A DNA stretch of 64,000 nucleotides from Acidobacteriota bacterium (GCA_020199995.1 JAIVJM010000012.1:29644-93643), one strand, 5' to 3'. Shown: positions 52,619 to 61,263, counted from the stretch's first letter. A program made the numbers and translations. Notes: generated by a model from the sequence alone, not told the origin.

Positions 52619-52729
52619 ATGGCTGAACTGAATATCCAGAAGATTCGCGACCTGCTGGCGATCACCAAGCTCCTGACCGTCTTCGACGTCTACGACGACG
52701 AGGCCACGGCGCTCAACAGCTTCAAATAG
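52619..52729 (+). pseudogene. STAS anti-anti-sigma factor remnant
   Basis: A 36-codon ORF, too short for the ORF track, with AAGGAGA upstream. It reads 'MAELNI' and then '[20 protein letters not shown]', which is the C-terminal helix and strand of STAS anti-sigma antagonists that follow RsbW-like genes. The usual 100-115 residues, including the phosphorylated Ser in the DSSG region, are missing between the two parts; the frame is kept. So either a 3n deletion or a collapsed assembly. As it stands it cannot be phosphorylated. Confidence 0.72.
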
Positions 52730-52731
52730 GT

Positions 52732-52778
52732 GACGGGCGTCGGGTGTCGGTGTGAGTCTTTCATCCCGACACCCGATA
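52732..52778. repeat. Short heptamer inverted array H16 (CGGGTGT class)
   Basis: GACGGGCGTCGGGTGTCGG pairs with CCCGACACCCGATAGC after a 13-nt loop. Only two to three units per arm, so it is the weakest member. Confidence 0.6.
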
Positions 52779-52794
52779 GCTGGCACCGGCTTTC

Positions 52795-53274
52795 ATGTTC
52801 CGACAAGCTTTCCGCCGTCTGCTCGCGATTGACGATTCGCCGGAGCGGACGGCGCTCGCTTTTTCCGTCGGCGTCTTTATCGCGTTCTCGCCCTTCCTCG
52901 GCCTCCACACGCTCCTCGCGACGGTGCTCGCCTTTGCCTTCCGCTTCAACAAGCTCGCCATCTATACCGGCACCTTCGTCAACAACCCGTTCCTGACGCT
53001 CGTCCCCATCGTCCTCGCCTCCTACGCCGTCGGCGCGTTCCTGCTGGGGCGGCCCTTAAGCCTGCCCGCCGAAGGGATGAAACTGCTCAGCGACCCGCAC
53101 CTCCTGACCGCCTCTTACTGGCACCAGCTCCTCTCGCACTGGCGCGACGTGTTGCTGCCCTTCGCCGTCGGCGGCACGGCCCTCTCCGTCGTTTGTTCGC
53201 TGGCCGCCTACCCTGTTACCCTACGTCTCCTGCGCGCGCACCGCCGCAGAAAAGCCGTGGATCGTGAATCGTAA
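52795..53274 (+). CDS. DUF2062 membrane protein
   Basis: 159 residues. 'DSPERTALAFSVGVFIAFSP' and 'GLHTLLATVLAFAFRFNKLA' with 'TFVNNPFLTLVPIVLASYAV' are the DUF2062 core (about residues 12-85), followed by a C-terminal TM segment. Function unknown; often near glycosyltransferases or polysaccharide genes. Its last residues 'VDRES' and stop lie in heptamer array H17. Confidence 0.82.
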   Translation: MFRQAFRRLLAIDDSPERTALAFSVGVFIAFSPFLGLHTLLATVLAFAFRFNKLAIYTGTFVNNPFLTLVPIVLASYAVGAFLLGRPLSLPAEGMKLLSDPHLLTASYWHQLLSHWRDVLLPFAVGGTALSVVCSLAAYPVTLRLLRAHRRRKAVDRES

Positions 53275-53340
53275 ATCGTGAATCGAAAGAACGGGTCTTC
53301 TCTTTTCACGATTGACGATTGACGATTGACGATTGACGGC
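53254..53340. repeat. Heptamer inverted array H17 (CGTGAAT/GATTGAC class)
   Basis: Left arm GCCGTGGATCGTGAATCGTA (53254-53284), loop GAAAGAACGGGTCTTCTCTT, right arm of five GATTGAC units (53306-53340). Overlaps the end of the DUF2062 gene. Confidence 0.92.
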
Positions 53341-53461
53341 TTTTAAGGCATCCGGAGCGCGGGCGCGGGCATCTTTACAGGCGTCCGTCCGTGCGTCTTG
53401 AGCTTGAGAGTGTCGCCCCGGCGCGCCCATGACGAGAATCCAATTTTTCACCTGAATATTT

Positions 53462-54961
53462 ATGAAGAAGTCGTTTGTCAGTCTTGCCCTCGTCGCCCTT
53501 CTGTGCGGCCAGAGCGCCGCCCTCGCGTGGCAAAGTTCACCTCCCGCCGAGAGGCCGCAAGCGTCTCAAGCGCAGAGCGCGAAGCCGCAGGCGAGGCCCG
53601 CGCCCGCCACCGCCGCGCAGCAGCCGCAGCCGCCGCCGCGGCGGCCCGTCGAGCGCCGCCCGTCGAGCCCCGACCTCGCCGATTACGGCATCCAGATCGC
53701 GCCCGACCCGCGCCTCATCGTCCTCATGGCCGCGCTCGAAGCCGCGGGCTTCGACCCGACGCCGAAGGGAGCCGAAGCATCGGCCTTTCGCGGCGTCGTG
53801 AGGCAGGATTTATCGGAACTCGACCCGGCGCTGCGCGCGCGCCTCAAGGATTTTTACGAGCGCTACAAGTTGACGGACGAAGGGGCGACGGCAGCCGACC
53901 AGACGGCGCGCTACGTCTCGCTCGCCTACACGCTCGGGCCGCCGCCGGAGTTTGAAGCGCCGCCGCGCTCGGACGACCTCCCGGCGGGCGTGCTCGACGT
54001 GCTCGACTTCGTGCCGCTCGTGCGCGAATTCCTCCTCAAATCCTCGGCGGGCGGGCGGCTCCCGGACTATCTCCAGATGCACCGCGCCGAGGGCGACAAG
54101 CTGCGCGGCCCCGCCGTCGAGATGGCGCGCGCCGTGCTCACCTATTTCAACACGCGACCCGAGACGATCTTTTACGAGCGCGCCGAGAGCGCGGCCCCCG
54201 CCGCGCAGGGCAACAGGAAGAAGCCGAAGCAGGAACAGAAGGCCCCGCCCCTGCGCGAGCGGATGCGCCGTTTCGTGATCGTCCCCGACCTGCTCGCCGC
54301 GCCGGGCGCGATCAACTTCCGCGTCGTCCGCGACGACTACTTCGTAGTCGTCCCCGCGGGAACTGACCCGCGTTCATCCGAGCTGCGCCGCGGCTACCTC
54401 CAGTACGTTGTTGACCCGCTCGTCGCGCGCTTCAGCCGCGAGGTGGCGGCGAAGCGCCCAGAGATCAAGAGCCTTCTCGACGCCGAGGCTGCGCGCAAGG
54501 GGCGCGCCCTCACGCCCGACGTCTTCCTCGCCACCGCGCGCTCTCTGGTCGCCGCCGCCGACGCGCGGATGGACGAGACGGCCCGCCTGCGCGCGCTGCA
54601 ACTTGAGACGAGCGCGCAGCTCCAGTCGGCGCGCGACGCTGCGGCGCGCGACGCTGCGCTCAAGGAGTCCAAGCAGCGGCAGTCCGCCATCGCTGACGAG
54701 TCGGTCGCGCGGCTCGCCGAGGCATACGAGCGCGGGGCCGTCCTCTCGTTCCATTTCGCCGAGCAGTTGCGCGGGCTCGAAGGCTCCGGCTTCGACATCG
54801 CGTCGCGCACGCACGTCGCGAGCGGGCGCATCCTTGCCTTCCTCGAACGCACCGCGGACGCGATGCGCGAATTCGACGCCGCGATAGCCCTCGCCGACAT
54901 CCCCAACGGCGCGTACCGCGAGGCGCTGGCGGAAAAGAAGAAGCTTTCGGAGAAGAAGTAA
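53462..54961 (+). CDS. Large secreted hypothetical protein
   Basis: 499 residues with a signal peptide ('LCGQSAALAWQ') and a Gln/Pro/Ala-rich linker to about residue 65. The remainder is helical and charged, with segments such as 'LMAALEAAGFDPTPKGAEAS', 'VVVPAGTDPRSSELRRGYLQ' and 'DPLVARFSREVAAKRPEIKS' that hint at a zincin-like protein without an HEXXH motif. I do not recognise a named family. It may be a periplasmic protein specific to this lineage. Followed by a REP-like hairpin. Confidence 0.6.
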   Translation: MKKSFVSLALVALLCGQSAALAWQSSPPAERPQASQAQSAKPQARPAPATAAQQPQPPPRRPVERRPSSPDLADYGIQIAPDPRLIVLMAALEAAGFDPTPKGAEASAFRGVVRQDLSELDPALRARLKDFYERYKLTDEGATAADQTARYVSLAYTLGPPPEFEAPPRSDDLPAGVLDVLDFVPLVREFLLKSSAGGRLPDYLQMHRAEGDKLRGPAVEMARAVLTYFNTRPETIFYERAESAAPAAQGNRKKPKQEQKAPPLRERMRRFVIVPDLLAAPGAINFRVVRDDYFVVVPAGTDPRSSELRRGYLQYVVDPLVARFSREVAAKRPEIKSLLDAEAARKGRALTPDVFLATARSLVAAADARMDETARLRALQLETSAQLQSARDAAARDAALKESKQRQSAIADESVARLAEAYERGAVLSFHFAEQLRGLEGSGFDIASRTHVASGRILAFLERTADAMREFDAAIALADIPNGAYREALAEKKKLSEKK

Positions 54962-54980
54962 GAACAACCAAACGTCATGA

Positions 54981-55054
54981 AGCCCCGACAGGGGCGGAAT
55001 AATTCAGCCGAGGGCTTACGCACTTGGCTGAATTATTCCGCCCCTGTCGGGGCT
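54981..55054. repeat. REP-like perfect inverted repeat
   Basis: Perfect 29-bp arms AGCCCCGACAGGGGCGGAAT... (54981-55009) and complement (55026-55054), 16-nt loop. The core AGCCCCGrCAGGrGCG is shared with the block at 48229. It sits between convergent genes and could terminate both. Confidence 0.85.
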
Positions 55055-55087
55055 GAGGCTATGCGTTTCCGACGTCCTTAACTCTGC

Positions 55088-56209
55088 CTAAAGCACCCGT
55101 CCCGCTCCGCCGCGAAACGCCCTCACGGCAGGGGGCGTGGTGCGCAAGGCGCGGGGCGCACGCGGGGCGCGGGGCGCGATTGTCGCGACGGGCGGGACTG
55201 TGTAAATCTGGCCGGGGCCGAATTGGAAGGACTGCGGCTGCCTGCGCTCGGGCGTCACGCGGATGGTGCGCTGCTTCCGTTCGCGCATCACCGAGAGCAT
55301 GACTTCGCCCTCCTCTTTCCGGTTGAGCGCGCGCGAGAGGTCGCCCGACTCGCCGACCTGCTCGCCTTCGGCCTCGACGATCACGTCGCCGGCCTTGAGG
55401 CCCGATTTCGCCGCCGGGCTGTTCTCTTCGACCGAGGTGACGAGCACGCCCTTGCGGACGCCGAAGTATTCGGCGAGCTGCGGGCCGAGCGCGCTGGTGG
55501 TGATGCCGATGCGGCGGCCCGCGACGGCGAAGAAGCCGAAGGTGCCGCCGGGGTTGTTGCGCTGCAGCTCTTCCGCCCGCCGGCGCAGCTCCTCGCCGCC
55601 GCGCCCCAACTCCTCGGCCCTGCGGCGCAGCTCTTCGGCACGGCGTCGCGTCTCTTCGGAGTCGCCCCGGTACTGTTCCGCGAGTCGCCGCGCGGCGTCC
55701 GCGCCGAAGTCCCGCTCGAAGCCGTTTCCGAGTGCGGGGACAAAGCCCTCCTGCTTGCCGAGCTTCGCCGAGAGCTGCTGTTCCGAGCCGCCTCGCAGCA
55801 CCGTCAGACGCGCCGTGTGCTCGGGCGAAGATTCGTCTATCAAGCGGTTCAGCTTGCGCACGCTCGTCACCTCCTCGCCGTCGAAACGGATGATGACGTC
55901 GCGCTCGCGCAGCCCCGCGCGCTCGGCGGGGCTGCCCTTCAAGACCGACTCGACGCCGACGCCGCGCGGCTCGCTCCCCGCCGCGAGCCCGTAGCGACTC
56001 AGGTTCTCGCGCGTCAACTCCTCGACGCGGACGCCGAGGTAGTTGTCGCCGTTGTAGAAGGCCGCGGCGAAGAGCGCGGGCGGCGACGCGGGCACGGGCG
56101 GAGCAGCGGCGGCGGTGGCGGCGGGCGGCGGCGGCTGTTGCGCGAGCGCCGCGAGAGGAAGCGCGAGGATAAAGAGTGCGGCCAGCGAGAGCAGAGCTTT
56201 TCCGTTCAT
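55088..56209 (-). CDS. Secreted double-PDZ protein
   Basis: 373 residues from the ATG at 56209, with GGAGG 10 nt upstream and a signal peptide directly after ('MNGKALLSLAALFILALPLA'). PDZ1 is at about 55-140 ('GVGVESVLKGSPAERAGLRE'), PDZ2 at about 230-315 ('GVLVTSVEENSPAAKSGLKA'). Between them is an Arg/Glu heptad coiled coil built of 'RRRAEEL' repeats. No trypsin-like catalytic domain is present, so it is a PDZ-only adaptor, not a DegP/HtrA protease. The C-terminus is Pro/Ala/Arg-rich. Confidence 0.82.
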   Translation of the reverse strand: MNGKALLSLAALFILALPLAALAQQPPPPAATAAAAPPVPASPPALFAAAFYNGDNYLGVRVEELTRENLSRYGLAAGSEPRGVGVESVLKGSPAERAGLRERDVIIRFDGEEVTSVRKLNRLIDESSPEHTARLTVLRGGSEQQLSAKLGKQEGFVPALGNGFERDFGADAARRLAEQYRGDSEETRRRAEELRRRAEELGRGGEELRRRAEELQRNNPGGTFGFFAVAGRRIGITTSALGPQLAEYFGVRKGVLVTSVEENSPAAKSGLKAGDVIVEAEGEQVGESGDLSRALNRKEEGEVMLSVMRERKQRTIRVTPERRQPQSFQFGPGQIYTVPPVATIAPRAPRAPRALRTTPPAVRAFRGGAGRVL

Positions 56210-56471
56210 GGTTACCGCAACCTCCAGAGAGAGAATTTTCCATCTCATTGCACGCGCGCGCGGGGGAGCCGGTTCCGAAAATTTCCGGGCCCGGCGACCA
56301 GACAAGGGCACGCGCGCCGTTAGAAGCCCGCTCCCCGCGCCGGACGATTTGGCGATGAACCCGCGCCGCAAGACTTTACGACCCGCGCCGCGCGACTTTA
56401 CGGCGAGCGCCGCGGGCTGTCAGAATAGCCGCCACGCATTATTCTTAATCTTTTTTCGGCAGGTTCATCAA

Positions 56472-57338
56472 TTGCAGCAGACCTCGCAAGCATCAGGACA
56501 CGTCGCGAGCGCCGTCGTCGTCGCACATCCCGGCCACGAAGTACGCATCCACGGATGGCTCGAACGCGAACGCCCGAGCATCTTCATCCTGACGGACGGG
56601 TCGGGACGCGTGGGCGAGCCGCGCATCGCCTCGACGAGCGAGTACCTGAAAAAGTTCCGGATGCGGCCCGCGCGCATCTACGGGCGGCTCACCGACCTCG
56701 AGGTCTACGGCGCGGTGCTTCGGCGCGACTTCGGTCTCTTCGTGGGCTTGAGCGAAGAGCTGGCCGGGGCGCTCGTCGCGGAAGGCGTCGGGCGCGTCGT
56801 CGGCGACGCCTCCGAGGGCTATAACACCACGCACGACGTCTGCCGCCTCGTCCTCAACGCCGCCGTCGAGCTGGCGCGGCGCGCGGGAGGCGCGCGCGAG
56901 GTCGAGAGCTACGATTACCCCGTTGTCAAAAGGCCCGACCATTGCCCCGAGCATCTGCGCGCGCTCTCACTCTGGCTCCACCTCGACGAAGAGGCTTTCC
57001 AGCGCAAGCTCGCCGCCGCCTTCGAGTTCTACCCGCAGCTCGCCGCCGAGACGCAAGAAGCGCTCAGCGGGCGCGACCTCGACGGGGCGAGCCGGCACTT
57101 CAAGCTCGACGGCGACGAGCACGCCGCGACCGACTTCCGCGGGCTCGATGTGTTCCGCGTCGAGTGCCTGCGCCCCGTCTCGGCGTGCGCCGCGCCCTTC
57201 GAGGGCGAGTCCCCCTACTACGAGCGAGTCGGTGAGGGTAAGGTCGCCGATGGGCTCTACGAGAGCGTCATCCGCTACCGCGAACACCTCGCCCCGCTCG
57301 CGGACGCGCTCCGCGAGAACGTCGAGAGGAAGACCTGA
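56472..57338 (+). CDS. PIG-L/LmbE-like protein of a glycan cluster
   Basis: About 288 residues from a TTG at 56472; an in-frame ATG at 56355 would add 39 residues of poor sequence. 'VVVAHPGHEVRIHGWLERE' takes the place of the AHPDDE metal motif of PIG-L/LmbE deacetylases (Asp to Gly/His change), and 'TDGSGRVGEPRIASTSEYLK' follows the family layout. 'EGYNTTHDVCRLVLNAAVEL' carries the second His. It may deacetylate a GlcNAc-type glycan. The stop overlaps the following glycosyltransferase ATG (TGATG). Confidence 0.65.
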   Translation: MQQTSQASGHVASAVVVAHPGHEVRIHGWLERERPSIFILTDGSGRVGEPRIASTSEYLKKFRMRPARIYGRLTDLEVYGAVLRRDFGLFVGLSEELAGALVAEGVGRVVGDASEGYNTTHDVCRLVLNAAVELARRAGGAREVESYDYPVVKRPDHCPEHLRALSLWLHLDEEAFQRKLAAAFEFYPQLAAETQEALSGRDLDGASRHFKLDGDEHAATDFRGLDVFRVECLRPVSACAAPFEGESPYYERVGEGKVADGLYESVIRYREHLAPLADALRENVERKT

Positions 57339-58468
57339 TGGGCGGGCTCAAGGTCTTGCTCACCAACAGCACGCTCGATTTGCGCACGGGCACCGAGCTT
57401 TACGTGCGCGACCTCGCGCTCGGCCTGCTCAGGCGCGGGCACACGCCCGTCGCCTACTCGACGCGCGTCGGCAAGGTCGGGCGCGAGCTGCGCCGCGCGA
57501 CCGTCCCCGTCGTCGAAGACCTCCGCCGCGTCGCTTCGCCGCCCGACATCATCCACGGCCAGCATCACGCCGAGACGATGACGGCGCTGCTCCATTTCCG
57601 CAACGCGCCCGCCGTCTTCTTCTGCCACGGCTGGCTCCCGCCCGAAGAAGCGCCGCCCCTCTTCCCGCGCATCCTCCGCTATGTGGCGGTTGACGACACG
57701 TGCCGTGACCGCCTCGTGTGCGAGCACGGGATCGCCGAGGAGAGCGTCCGCGTCCAACTCAACTTCGTTGATCTCGAACGCTTCCCGCCGCGCCCACCTC
57801 TCCCGCCGCGCCCACGCCGCGCGCTTGTCTTCAGCAACTATGCGAACGAGGCGACGCACCTTCCGGCGGTGCGCGAGGCCTGCGCGCGCGCGCGCCTCGC
57901 GCTCGACGTGATGGGTCATCGCTCCGGCCAGCCCTGTGACGAGCCGGAGAAATTCTTAGGCCGCTACGACCTCGTCTTCGCCAAGGGGCGCTCGGCGCTC
58001 GAAGCGCTGGCGGTCGGGGCGGCGGTCGTGATCTGCGACGAGGCCGGGTCGGGGCCGCTCGTCACGTCCGAGGAGGTCGCGCGCCTGCGGCGGCTCAACT
58101 TCGGCATCCGCGCCCTGCGCGAAGAGGTCAGCGCCGGCGCGCTCGCCTCGCAGATCGCGCGCTACGACGCGGCGGACGCGGCTCAGGTGTCGCGATGGAT
58201 TCGGGAGCGCGCGGGGCTCGAAGACGCTCTGGACGAAATCGTCGCGCTCTACCAAGAGGTGCTTGAAGAGCACCGCGGCGCGGGGCCGCCCGACGCCGAC
58301 ACCGAGGGGCGCGCGGCTGCCGACTACCTGCGCTGGGCGCAGACCGACATCTGGCGCGAGCGCGAGAGCTTCAAGAGCTCGTCGGTCATCCGCCTGCGCG
58401 ACCGCCTGCTCGCCGCGCCCCTCCTCGGCCCCACGGCGCGCGCCCTCTCCCGGAGGCTTTCGCGCTGA
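57338..58468 (+). CDS. Glycosyltransferase, GT4-like GT-B fold
   Basis: 376 residues. N-terminal 'KVLLTNSTLDLRTGTELYVRDLALGLLRRGH' (first residues diagnostic) is the GT4-type donor-domain opening. The C-terminal half contains 'ALVFSNYANEATHLPAVREA' and 'DLVFAKGRSALEALAVGAAV', the latter the nucleotide-sugar site in which the usual E-x7-E Glu is retained in 'ALEALAVG'. Coupled to the PIG-L-like gene and followed by a methyltransferase, so it likely builds a modified surface glycan. Confidence 0.8.
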   Translation: MGGLKVLLTNSTLDLRTGTELYVRDLALGLLRRGHTPVAYSTRVGKVGRELRRATVPVVEDLRRVASPPDIIHGQHHAETMTALLHFRNAPAVFFCHGWLPPEEAPPLFPRILRYVAVDDTCRDRLVCEHGIAEESVRVQLNFVDLERFPPRPPLPPRPRRALVFSNYANEATHLPAVREACARARLALDVMGHRSGQPCDEPEKFLGRYDLVFAKGRSALEALAVGAAVVICDEAGSGPLVTSEEVARLRRLNFGIRALREEVSAGALASQIARYDAADAAQVSRWIRERAGLEDALDEIVALYQEVLEEHRGAGPPDADTEGRAAADYLRWAQTDIWRERESFKSSSVIRLRDRLLAAPLLGPTARALSRRLSR

Positions 58469-58551
58469 CGCTTGTGCGTGCGCCGCGCCGAAAGCTAAAC
58501 TTTCGCAACGCTCCAGTCAGCCGTCAGAAATAAACCCTTCGACCGCGCGCC

Positions 58552-59097
58552 ATGAAGATACTCGACATCGGTTGCGGCAAGCACAAAACGCCGGGGGCCG
58601 TCGGGCTCGACAGCAACCCGCGCACCGGGGCCGACGTCATCCACGACCTCGACCGCGTCCCGTACCCCTTCCCCGACGACGAGTTCGATTTAATCATCGG
58701 CAATCAGGTCATCGAGCACGTCGAGGACGTGCTCGCGGTCGTCGCCGAACTCCACCGCATCGCCAAGCCCGGCGCTTCGATCCGCCTCGACACGCCGCAC
58801 TATTCGGACATCGCTTCGTACACAGACCCAACGCACAAGCATCACCTGACGACCGAGTCCTTCGCCTACTTCACGGGCCAGCGCCCCGACTTCGACTTCT
58901 ACAGCCACGTCCGCCTCCGGCCCCGCGTCATCCGCGTGACGATGCTCAAGCTCTGGCGCGCGCTCGGCTTCGAGCTGCTCGTCAACAGTTGCAACCGCTA
59001 CCCGTCGCTCCGCTTCTTCCGTCGCTTCTGGGAGTCGTATCTCTGCTACGTCGTTCGCGGGAAGACCATCTATTTCGAGTTTGAAGTGCTAAAGTAA
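58552..59097 (+). CDS. Class I SAM-dependent methyltransferase
   Basis: 181 residues. Motif I 'MKILDIGCGKHKTPGAVGLD' is short and at the very N-terminus, 'PFPDDEFDLIIGNQVIEHVE' gives motifs post-I and II, and 'LHRIAKPGASIRLDTPHYSD' motif III. Such compact enzymes occur in glycan gene clusters and may methylate a sugar or its lipid carrier. Lies 83 bp after the glycosyltransferase on the same strand. Confidence 0.82.
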   Translation: MKILDIGCGKHKTPGAVGLDSNPRTGADVIHDLDRVPYPFPDDEFDLIIGNQVIEHVEDVLAVVAELHRIAKPGASIRLDTPHYSDIASYTDPTHKHHLTTESFAYFTGQRPDFDFYSHVRLRPRVIRVTMLKLWRALGFELLVNSCNRYPSLRFFRRFWESYLCYVVRGKTIYFEFEVLK

Positions 59098-59143
59098 GCG
59101 TCAATCAAAACCAGATCGAGCGCAAAGGAAGGGAGGAAACCGA

Positions 59144-59677
59144 ATGGGCAGCAAAGCTAAAAATGAGCAGGCCGCCGCGGGCGGGCAGCTCAAGCGCGCG
59201 TCCGCGCGCCCGTCGAAGAAAGACCAGATCATCTCGCTCTTCCTCTCGGGGATGGGCGAGGTCGCGGATATCGCCGTCATCACGGGTGCGCGCCCCTCCT
59301 ACGTCGGCTCGACGCTGCAGGAGGCGGGACTCGTCTCGGGCTACTTCGACCTCTACACCTCGACCGAGCACCCGCAGAATGTCTACTCGAAGTTCTTCGC
59401 GGGCAAGCTCGGCTTCCGAGACGAAGTGACGGCCAGAGAGAGCGTCGCGCTCATCGAAAGGCTCTACCGCCAGTTCGAGTTCGCGGGCGACCGCGCGGGC
59501 CAGCATCACGCGCTCTCGATGGCGCTCACGATGTTCGACCGCGCGCGCTGGACGGGCAAGGGCCGCGAGGCCGGAGTCTTTCTCGAATGGCTCACGGCGC
59601 GTCTGCGCGAGGCCGCCACTGCGCTCGCCGAGAATGAAGGGGCCGAAGGCGAAGGCCCGCCGGACGACTTGTCCTGA
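59144..59677 (+). CDS. Hypothetical protein with HTH-like segment
   Basis: 177 residues. A Lys/Arg-rich N-terminus leads to 'KKDQIISLFLSGMGEVADIA' and 'GARPSYVGSTLQEAGLVSGY', which resemble a helix-turn-helix (resolvase/sigma-4 type). The rest is helical. GGGAGG lies upstream of the ATG. Could be a DNA-binding regulator for the glycan cluster; not recognised as a named family. Confidence 0.55.
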   Translation: MGSKAKNEQAAAGGQLKRASARPSKKDQIISLFLSGMGEVADIAVITGARPSYVGSTLQEAGLVSGYFDLYTSTEHPQNVYSKFFAGKLGFRDEVTARESVALIERLYRQFEFAGDRAGQHHALSMALTMFDRARWTGKGREAGVFLEWLTARLREAATALAENEGAEGEGPPDDLS

Positions 59678-59824
59678 AACGATGAAGTCCGCGAACGCCT
59701 CGAACGATGAACTGAAAGATCAGGCAGATGCTTTTCGTTGCGGCGTTGCGGTGTTGCGGACTTCTGCCCTTCTTCTTCCCATCCATCCATGTTTATATTT
59801 CTCTCGTCATCTTCTAAAAAACCA

Positions 59825-61225
59825 ATGAACCTGAGACGAAACTTTCTCTTCGCTCTCGTGCTGCTTGTCTGTGCCTTCGCCGCGCCGGCGCGCGCCGACC
59901 GCGTGGACGATTACGTCCGCGAGCAGATGCGCCTGCGGCACATCCCCGGCCTCGCGCTTGTGGTCGTGCGCGACGGCAAGGTCGTCAAGGAACGCGGCTA
60001 CGGGCTGGCGAGCGTCGAGCTTGACGTGCCCGTCACGCCCGACACCGTGTTCGAGATCGGCTCGGTCTCGAAGCAGCTCACCGCCGCCGCCGTCATGCTC
60101 CTCGTCGAAGAGGGCAAGCTCTCGCTCGACGACAGCATCTCGAAGCACCTGCCGGGGACGCCCGAGGCGTGGAGCGCGATCACCGTGCGCCATCTGCTGA
60201 CGCACACTTCGGGCATCAGGAACTACACGGGGCTTGTGGGGTTCGAGCTGACCGAGCGACTCAAGCGCGACGAGTTCATCAAGCGCATCGGCGCGCACCC
60301 GCTCGCCTTCGAGCCGGGCTCGGCGCACAGCTACGGCAACACGAACTACAACCTCCTCGGCCACATCATCGAGGCCGCGTCGGGCCGCACGTACTGGGAG
60401 TTCATGCGCGAGCGCATCTTTCGCCCGCTCGGCATGAGCGCGACCGCTGACCGCGACCCGCGCTACGTTCTGAAGAACCGCGCCGAAGGGTACGAGTGGG
60501 AGGACGGCGCGCTCGTCGGGCGCGACTACGATCTGACCGACGTCTTCTCGGCGGGGGCCGTCGTCTCGACCGTGCGCGACCTCGTGAAGTGGGACGCGGC
60601 GCTCGGCGGCGAGAGGCTTCTGAAGAAATCGAGCCTCGAACGAATCTGGACGCCGACGCGCCTCAACGACGGGCGCGAGCACCCCTACGCGCTCGGCTGG
60701 TACGTTGAGACCCTGCGCGGCCACCGCAGAGTCCGGCACAACGGGCAGACCGCGGGCTTCGCCGCCTCAATCGCGCGCTACCGCGAAGACCGCCTGACCG
60801 TCATCGTGCTCTGCAACCTCGGCACCATCGGCCTCGCGGGAAGAATCAATCAGGGCGTCGCCAAGCTCTACGTCCCGGCGCTCTCTTTGGGCGCGCTCGC
60901 CGCGCGTCCCGACCCCGACGCGCCGCGAGCGCGCCGGCTTGAAACGATTCTGCGCGACCTCCTCGCGGGCCGCAACGCCGCCCCGGATGCCTTCACGCCC
61001 GAACGCCTCGCGGCGCTCTCGACGCCCGCGGCGAAATCCAACTGGCAACAGCTCGCCGCCTACGGCCCGCTCAAGTCGCTCGCCTTCGTCGAGAGCGAGG
61101 CCGCCTCGGAGAAGACGCGCGCGCTGCGCTATAAGGCCGTGCTCGGAGAACACCTGCTGCTCGTGAGATTCGCGCTGGCGGAAGACGGGAGGGTTTCTGA
61201 GCTGAACGTCGAGGAGGAAGAGTGA
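59825..61225 (+). CDS. Class C beta-lactamase-related serine hydrolase
   Basis: 466 residues from the ATG at 59825; the first 29 ORF residues are rejected. Signal peptide ends 'APARA'. Catalytic Ser and Lys are in 'GSVSKQLTAAAVML' (SxxK), Tyr in 'SYGNTNYNLLGHIIE' (YxN), and 'RVRHNGQTAGFAASI' is the HxG third motif. 'HLLTHTSGIRNYTGL' is typical of the group. Members act as peptidases, esterases or lactamases on D-amino-acid or acyl substrates; the exact activity is unknown. C-terminal about 100 residues form a small extra domain. Confidence 0.88.
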   Translation: MNLRRNFLFALVLLVCAFAAPARADRVDDYVREQMRLRHIPGLALVVVRDGKVVKERGYGLASVELDVPVTPDTVFEIGSVSKQLTAAAVMLLVEEGKLSLDDSISKHLPGTPEAWSAITVRHLLTHTSGIRNYTGLVGFELTERLKRDEFIKRIGAHPLAFEPGSAHSYGNTNYNLLGHIIEAASGRTYWEFMRERIFRPLGMSATADRDPRYVLKNRAEGYEWEDGALVGRDYDLTDVFSAGAVVSTVRDLVKWDAALGGERLLKKSSLERIWTPTRLNDGREHPYALGWYVETLRGHRRVRHNGQTAGFAASIARYREDRLTVIVLCNLGTIGLAGRINQGVAKLYVPALSLGALAARPDPDAPRARRLETILRDLLAGRNAAPDAFTPERLAALSTPAAKSNWQQLAAYGPLKSLAFVESEAASEKTRALRYKAVLGEHLLLVRFALAEDGRVSELNVEEEE

Positions 61226-61263
61226 GTGCGGAATCCCGACCCTGAGGGCCGACGAACCCGAAG

